The position numbers were made by a program, and so were the translations under genes. Shown here in pieces: positions 4,312 through 6,801 of a DNA stretch of 6,801 nucleotides (position 1 is its first letter; the number at the start of each line of letters is the position of its first letter). The notes beneath the pieces are model-generated. The model was not told the origin of the DNA and searched no databases. It saw only the letters and a program-made list of their open reading frames with translations. Source of the DNA: Deltaproteobacteria bacterium. GTDB taxonomy: Bacteria > Desulfobacterota > Desulfarculia > Adiutricales > Adiutricaceae. The stretch is from the NCBI GenBank assembly GCA_031279525.1, contig JAITIH010000339.1, positions 1 to 6,801 of the forward strand, read 5' to 3'.

Positions 4312-6793
4312 CGCTTATTCGCCTAAGGCCGCTTTCGGCCTGGCCGCGAGCCTGGCTGGGCAAGGCTTTGGGCGGCGGGGCCGGATATTTGGAGGTCTGG
4401 CCTAAGAGGGGCAAAATGACCGTGACCAAAGCCCCGCCCCCGGCGCGGTTGGCCAAGGTCACGTCGCCCTGGTGGGCCTCGATTATCTTTTTGACCAGGG
4501 CGAGGCCTAAGCCGCTCCCCTTGGACTTGCTGGTGAAGTAGGGCAAGAAGGGCTGGGCCAGCTGCTCGGCCCCAAACCCAGGGCCGTTGTCGCCTAAGGT
4601 CACCATGGCCTTCTGGCGGGCCACCTCCAGCTTGACCTCCAAAAAGCCGTCGCCCTTGGGGCCCACGGCTTGAATGGCGTTTAAATAGAGGTTTAAAAAG
4701 GCCTGGGCCAAGCGGCCGTCGTCGGCCAGAACCAGAGCCTCCCTTTCGGGGAGGTCGATGCGCATGCGCACGTTCTGGCTCTGGGCGTCGTGGCCGACCA
4801 GCTCGTGGATCCGCCGGAGGAAGGGCCCTAGGGCCAGTTCCGTGGTTTTTAGCTCGGTGGGTTTTGCGTAGTCCAAAAAGTCGGTGATGGTCCTCTCCAG
4901 GCGGTCCACGCTGATGAGCATGACCTCTAAGGCCTCCTGGGAGCCGGCCTCGGACTTGGCCAAAAGGTGCTGGGTTAAGCCTTTAATGGCCCCTAAGGGG
5001 TTCCGGATCTCGTGGGCCAACCCGGCGGCCATGCCGCCTAGGGAGGCCAGGCGCCTTTTCCGCTCCAGCTCTTCCTTTAAGCGGTCCAGCTCGCCCACGT
5101 CCATGAGGAGGATGACCCGGCCCAGCCGGTCGCCGTTGGGGCCGACGACCAGGCCACAGGTTAGGGACAGCCGCTGGACCGGGCCGTCTTTGAACCGTAA
5201 GTCCATCTCCAGGCCAGTTAAGTCGTCGTCCGCGGGAAAGGCCCCGTTGGTTAGGTGGGCCAAATCCTGGCCCATCATCTCTTCCTGCTTTAAGCCGGTC
5301 AGCTCTAAGGCCGCCTGGTTGACCAGGGTGACCAGCCCTAAGGGGTCGTTTAGGATTAGGCCCACGGGCAAGCGGGCCACGATCTCCGAGGCCAAGGCGT
5401 TGGTGTCTTGGTACAGGCGCCGAGACAGGCGGTAGTTGTGGGCCCAGAAAAGGGCCAGAAGCCCGCCCAGGCCGGCCGCCCCCAAAAGGCCAATGAATAT
5501 GATGGAGTTCTGGCGGGCGGTCCGGGCGGCCGCCTCAAAGGGGGTCATGTCGAAGCCCACCCAGCAGTAGAGCCCTTTAGACCAGTCGCCTAGGACCTCG
5601 GGCCAGGGGGGCCGCTCAAGCGGCGGGGCGACCTCCTCCTCGAGGTGCCACCACCTTTTTTTTCGAGGCGCGTCGTCCGACTGTTGGCTAGCCGTTGAGT
5701 CTTCCGGCTCGGGCTCCAGGCCCGTCGCCTCGGCTTCCCCGGCCGTCTCGCCCGCCGGGGCCGGCGACTCCTGGGCCTGGGCGGCCAAGCCCTCGGCCGG
5801 GGCCGCCGCTTGGCTTTCAGAGGTTAAGGGGACGAGGCCCTCGGTCGGCGATTTCGGGGCCTGGGCGGCCAAGCCCTCGGCCGGGGCCGCCGCCTGGCCT
5901 TCAGGAAGTAAGGGGATAAAGCCCTCGGCCGGGACTTTTGGCGGTTGCGAGGCCTCCGGGGCCAAAGTCTGGCCCGGGGCGACGGTTTCCGGGGCCAGAG
6001 GGGCCAGGCCCGGGGCCAGGGCGGGGAGCTGGCCCGGGATGGTCGGCAGAGGGCTTAAGGCCTCGTCCGGGGCCGTAAGCGGGAAATCTGGGGCTAAGAG
6101 GGTTTCGCTTTCGCTGGAAGATTGGGACTGGAACGTCGGGGTCAAGGGGAGTTCGCCGTCGGTCGGGGAGTGGGCTTGGAATTCCGGGGCTAAGGGATTG
6201 AAGTCCTCGGTCAGGGCCTGGACCGCGATTTCCCCAGGGCCGGCGGGCCAGGCGGGGGCCCCGGCGGTTGGCCCGCTCCGGCGATCTTTAGTGAACCGCT
6301 CCCGGCGAGCTTGAGGTTGGGGCGACTGGAAGGTGAACCACAAGGGCCGGTAGATCCAGAAGATTTTTTTCTTGTTGGGCTGGGTGGAGACCCGGCGGTG
6401 AGGCTCAAAAGGCGGCTTTTGGAAACTTGGCGGGGAGTCGGGCGACTTAAAGGCGCCCGGGGACATGTCCTCGGGGTCCACCGAGCTGGAGACCACCCGC
6501 CCCTGAACGTCGGTGACCGCCAGGTATAGGACCTCGGCGCTCTCTAGGTGGTCGTTGAAGGCGGCGAGGTTCTCCCGAGATAGCCCCTGGGTCCAGCCTA
6601 AGCGCATGGCCGTGGTCAGGCTGCGGATTAGGACCTCGCCCTTTTGGACGTAAAGCTCCTCCAAATACTGGCTTTCCCGGCCAAAGTCCCTTTGGGCCAT
6701 TAAAAAGGCCAGGCCCATGACCCCTAAGACGAGGAGCAACAGAAGCCACCTGGGCAGTCGGAAGACGTCTTCTTTTTCTTGGGCTGTTTCCAT
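4304..6793 (-). CDS. ZraS/HydH-like membrane sensor histidine kinase with repetitive sensor insertion
   Basis: This is an inner-membrane two-component sensor of the NtrB/ZraS style, which normally phosphorylates a sigma54-dependent response regulator. Domain order over 829 aa: TM1 (about 14-33); extracytoplasmic sensor (34-427) ending in the ZraS-like VGFDMTPFEAA (412-422); TM2 (429-450); PAS domain (about 466-565); HisKA with H-box GLAHEIRNPLGAI, phospho-acceptor H594; N-box NLYLNAIQA (N705); G1 DNGPGF (735-740); G2 KGSGLGLALV (758-767); then a ~30-residue proline-containing tail. All catalytic motifs are intact. ZraS proteins are usually ~450-600 aa; the excess is a Pro/Ala/Glu-rich insert at about 175-390 inside the sensor, including a 28-residue tandem duplication (289-344 region). 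No response regulator is in the window. Only eight bases precede the ATG, so the start cannot be tested fully; TM1 close behind it fits. Confidence 0.93.
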   Translation of the reverse strand: METAQEKEDVFRLPRWLLLLLVLGVMGLAFLMAQRDFGRESQYLEELYVQKGEVLIRSLTTAMRLGWTQGLSRENLAAFNDHLESAEVLYLAVTDVQGRVVSSSVDPEDMSPGAFKSPDSPPSFQKPPFEPHRRVSTQPNKKKIFWIYRPLWFTFQSPQPQARRERFTKDRRSGPTAGAPAWPAGPGEIAVQALTEDFNPLAPEFQAHSPTDGELPLTPTFQSQSSSESETLLAPDFPLTAPDEALSPLPTIPGQLPALAPGLAPLAPETVAPGQTLAPEASQPPKVPAEGFIPLLPEGQAAAPAEGLAAQAPKSPTEGLVPLTSESQAAAPAEGLAAQAQESPAPAGETAGEAEATGLEPEPEDSTASQQSDDAPRKKRWWHLEEEVAPPLERPPWPEVLGDWSKGLYCWVGFDMTPFEAAARTARQNSIIFIGLLGAAGLGGLLALFWAHNYRLSRRLYQDTNALASEIVARLPVGLILNDPLGLVTLVNQAALELTGLKQEEMMGQDLAHLTNGAFPADDDLTGLEMDLRFKDGPVQRLSLTCGLVVGPNGDRLGRVILLMDVGELDRLKEELERKRRLASLGGMAAGLAHEIRNPLGAIKGLTQHLLAKSEAGSQEALEVMLISVDRLERTITDFLDYAKPTELKTTELALGPFLRRIHELVGHDAQSQNVRMRIDLPEREALVLADDGRLAQAFLNLYLNAIQAVGPKGDGFLEVKLEVARQKAMVTLGDNGPGFGAEQLAQPFLPYFTSKSKGSGLGLALVKKIIEAHQGDVTLANRAGGGALVTVILPLLGQTSKYPAPPPKALPSQARGQAESGLRRISVD
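5773..5940. repeat. 84-bp tandem duplication within the kinase gene
   Basis: Two adjacent units of 84 bp (5773-5856 and 5857-5940) encode two copies of a 28-residue segment containing QAAAPAEGLAAQA. A block of 37 bp is identical between copies (5773-5809 and 5857-5893), and the remainder has diverged. The period is a multiple of three, so reading frame is kept. This points to growth of the insertion by slippage or unequal recombination. Confidence 0.8.
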
Positions 6794-6801
6794 GTCCAGA
6801 G

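Noticed and set aside
4884..5435. Plus-strand 183-aa frame opposite the kinase catalytic region
   Set aside because: The opposite strand encodes well-conserved PAS and HisKA motifs; the frame is Ser/Arg-rich shadow sequence with no family features.

Overview
The window looks like part of a GC-rich, Gram-negative bacterial chromosome. It is most likely deltaproteobacterial (Desulfobacterota-like), judging from a ZraS/HydH-type sensor kinase and a small mannose-family PTS block. That placement is an inference from gene style, not from a marker gene. About 5.8 kb on the minus strand is ordinary GC-rich chromosome, while the first ~540 bases are foreign in character.

Left edge (1-540, plus strand). 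The window opens inside the 3' end of a group II intron: the last codons of an open frame in the position of the intron-encoded protein, then a recognisable domain V hairpin and a domain VI with a bulged branch-point adenosine. The intron ends at about 209. It is followed by an AT-rich 3' exon, the C-terminal ~62 codons of an unidentified interrupted gene that stops at 399. The apparent ORF starting at 148 is an artefact, because its first ~20 codons read through the ribozyme. An AT-rich nested inverted repeat (415-478) and a 14-codon reading frame that may be a gene stub (493-537) follow. From 541 to ~830 the composition changes to a gene-free stretch with several hairpins, the largest at 757-813.

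Minus-strand block (6793 down to 973). In transcription order this holds a large ZraS-like membrane sensor histidine kinase (829 aa) with a long Pro/Ala/Glu-rich repetitive insertion in its sensor region; a mannose-family PTS IID membrane subunit (265 aa); HPr (ptsH, 100 aa); and PTS Enzyme I (ptsI, 597 aa). A good sigma70-type promoter overlaps the kinase stop codon and probably drives IID-ptsH-ptsI. Enzyme I takes phosphate from PEP and passes it to HPr. HPr would feed IIA/IIB proteins, and the IID subunit would work with a IIC partner. None of IIA, IIB and IIC is in this window, so the set is either incomplete or split.

The most notable features are the group II intron end splitting an AT-rich gene, a 17-bp tandem repeat array with a 22-bp palindrome across the IID stop codon, an Arg-to-Gln change next to the Enzyme I active histidine, and the repeat-built insertion in the kinase sensor domain. 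I found no convincing new defence system, CRISPR array, tRNA or rRNA.
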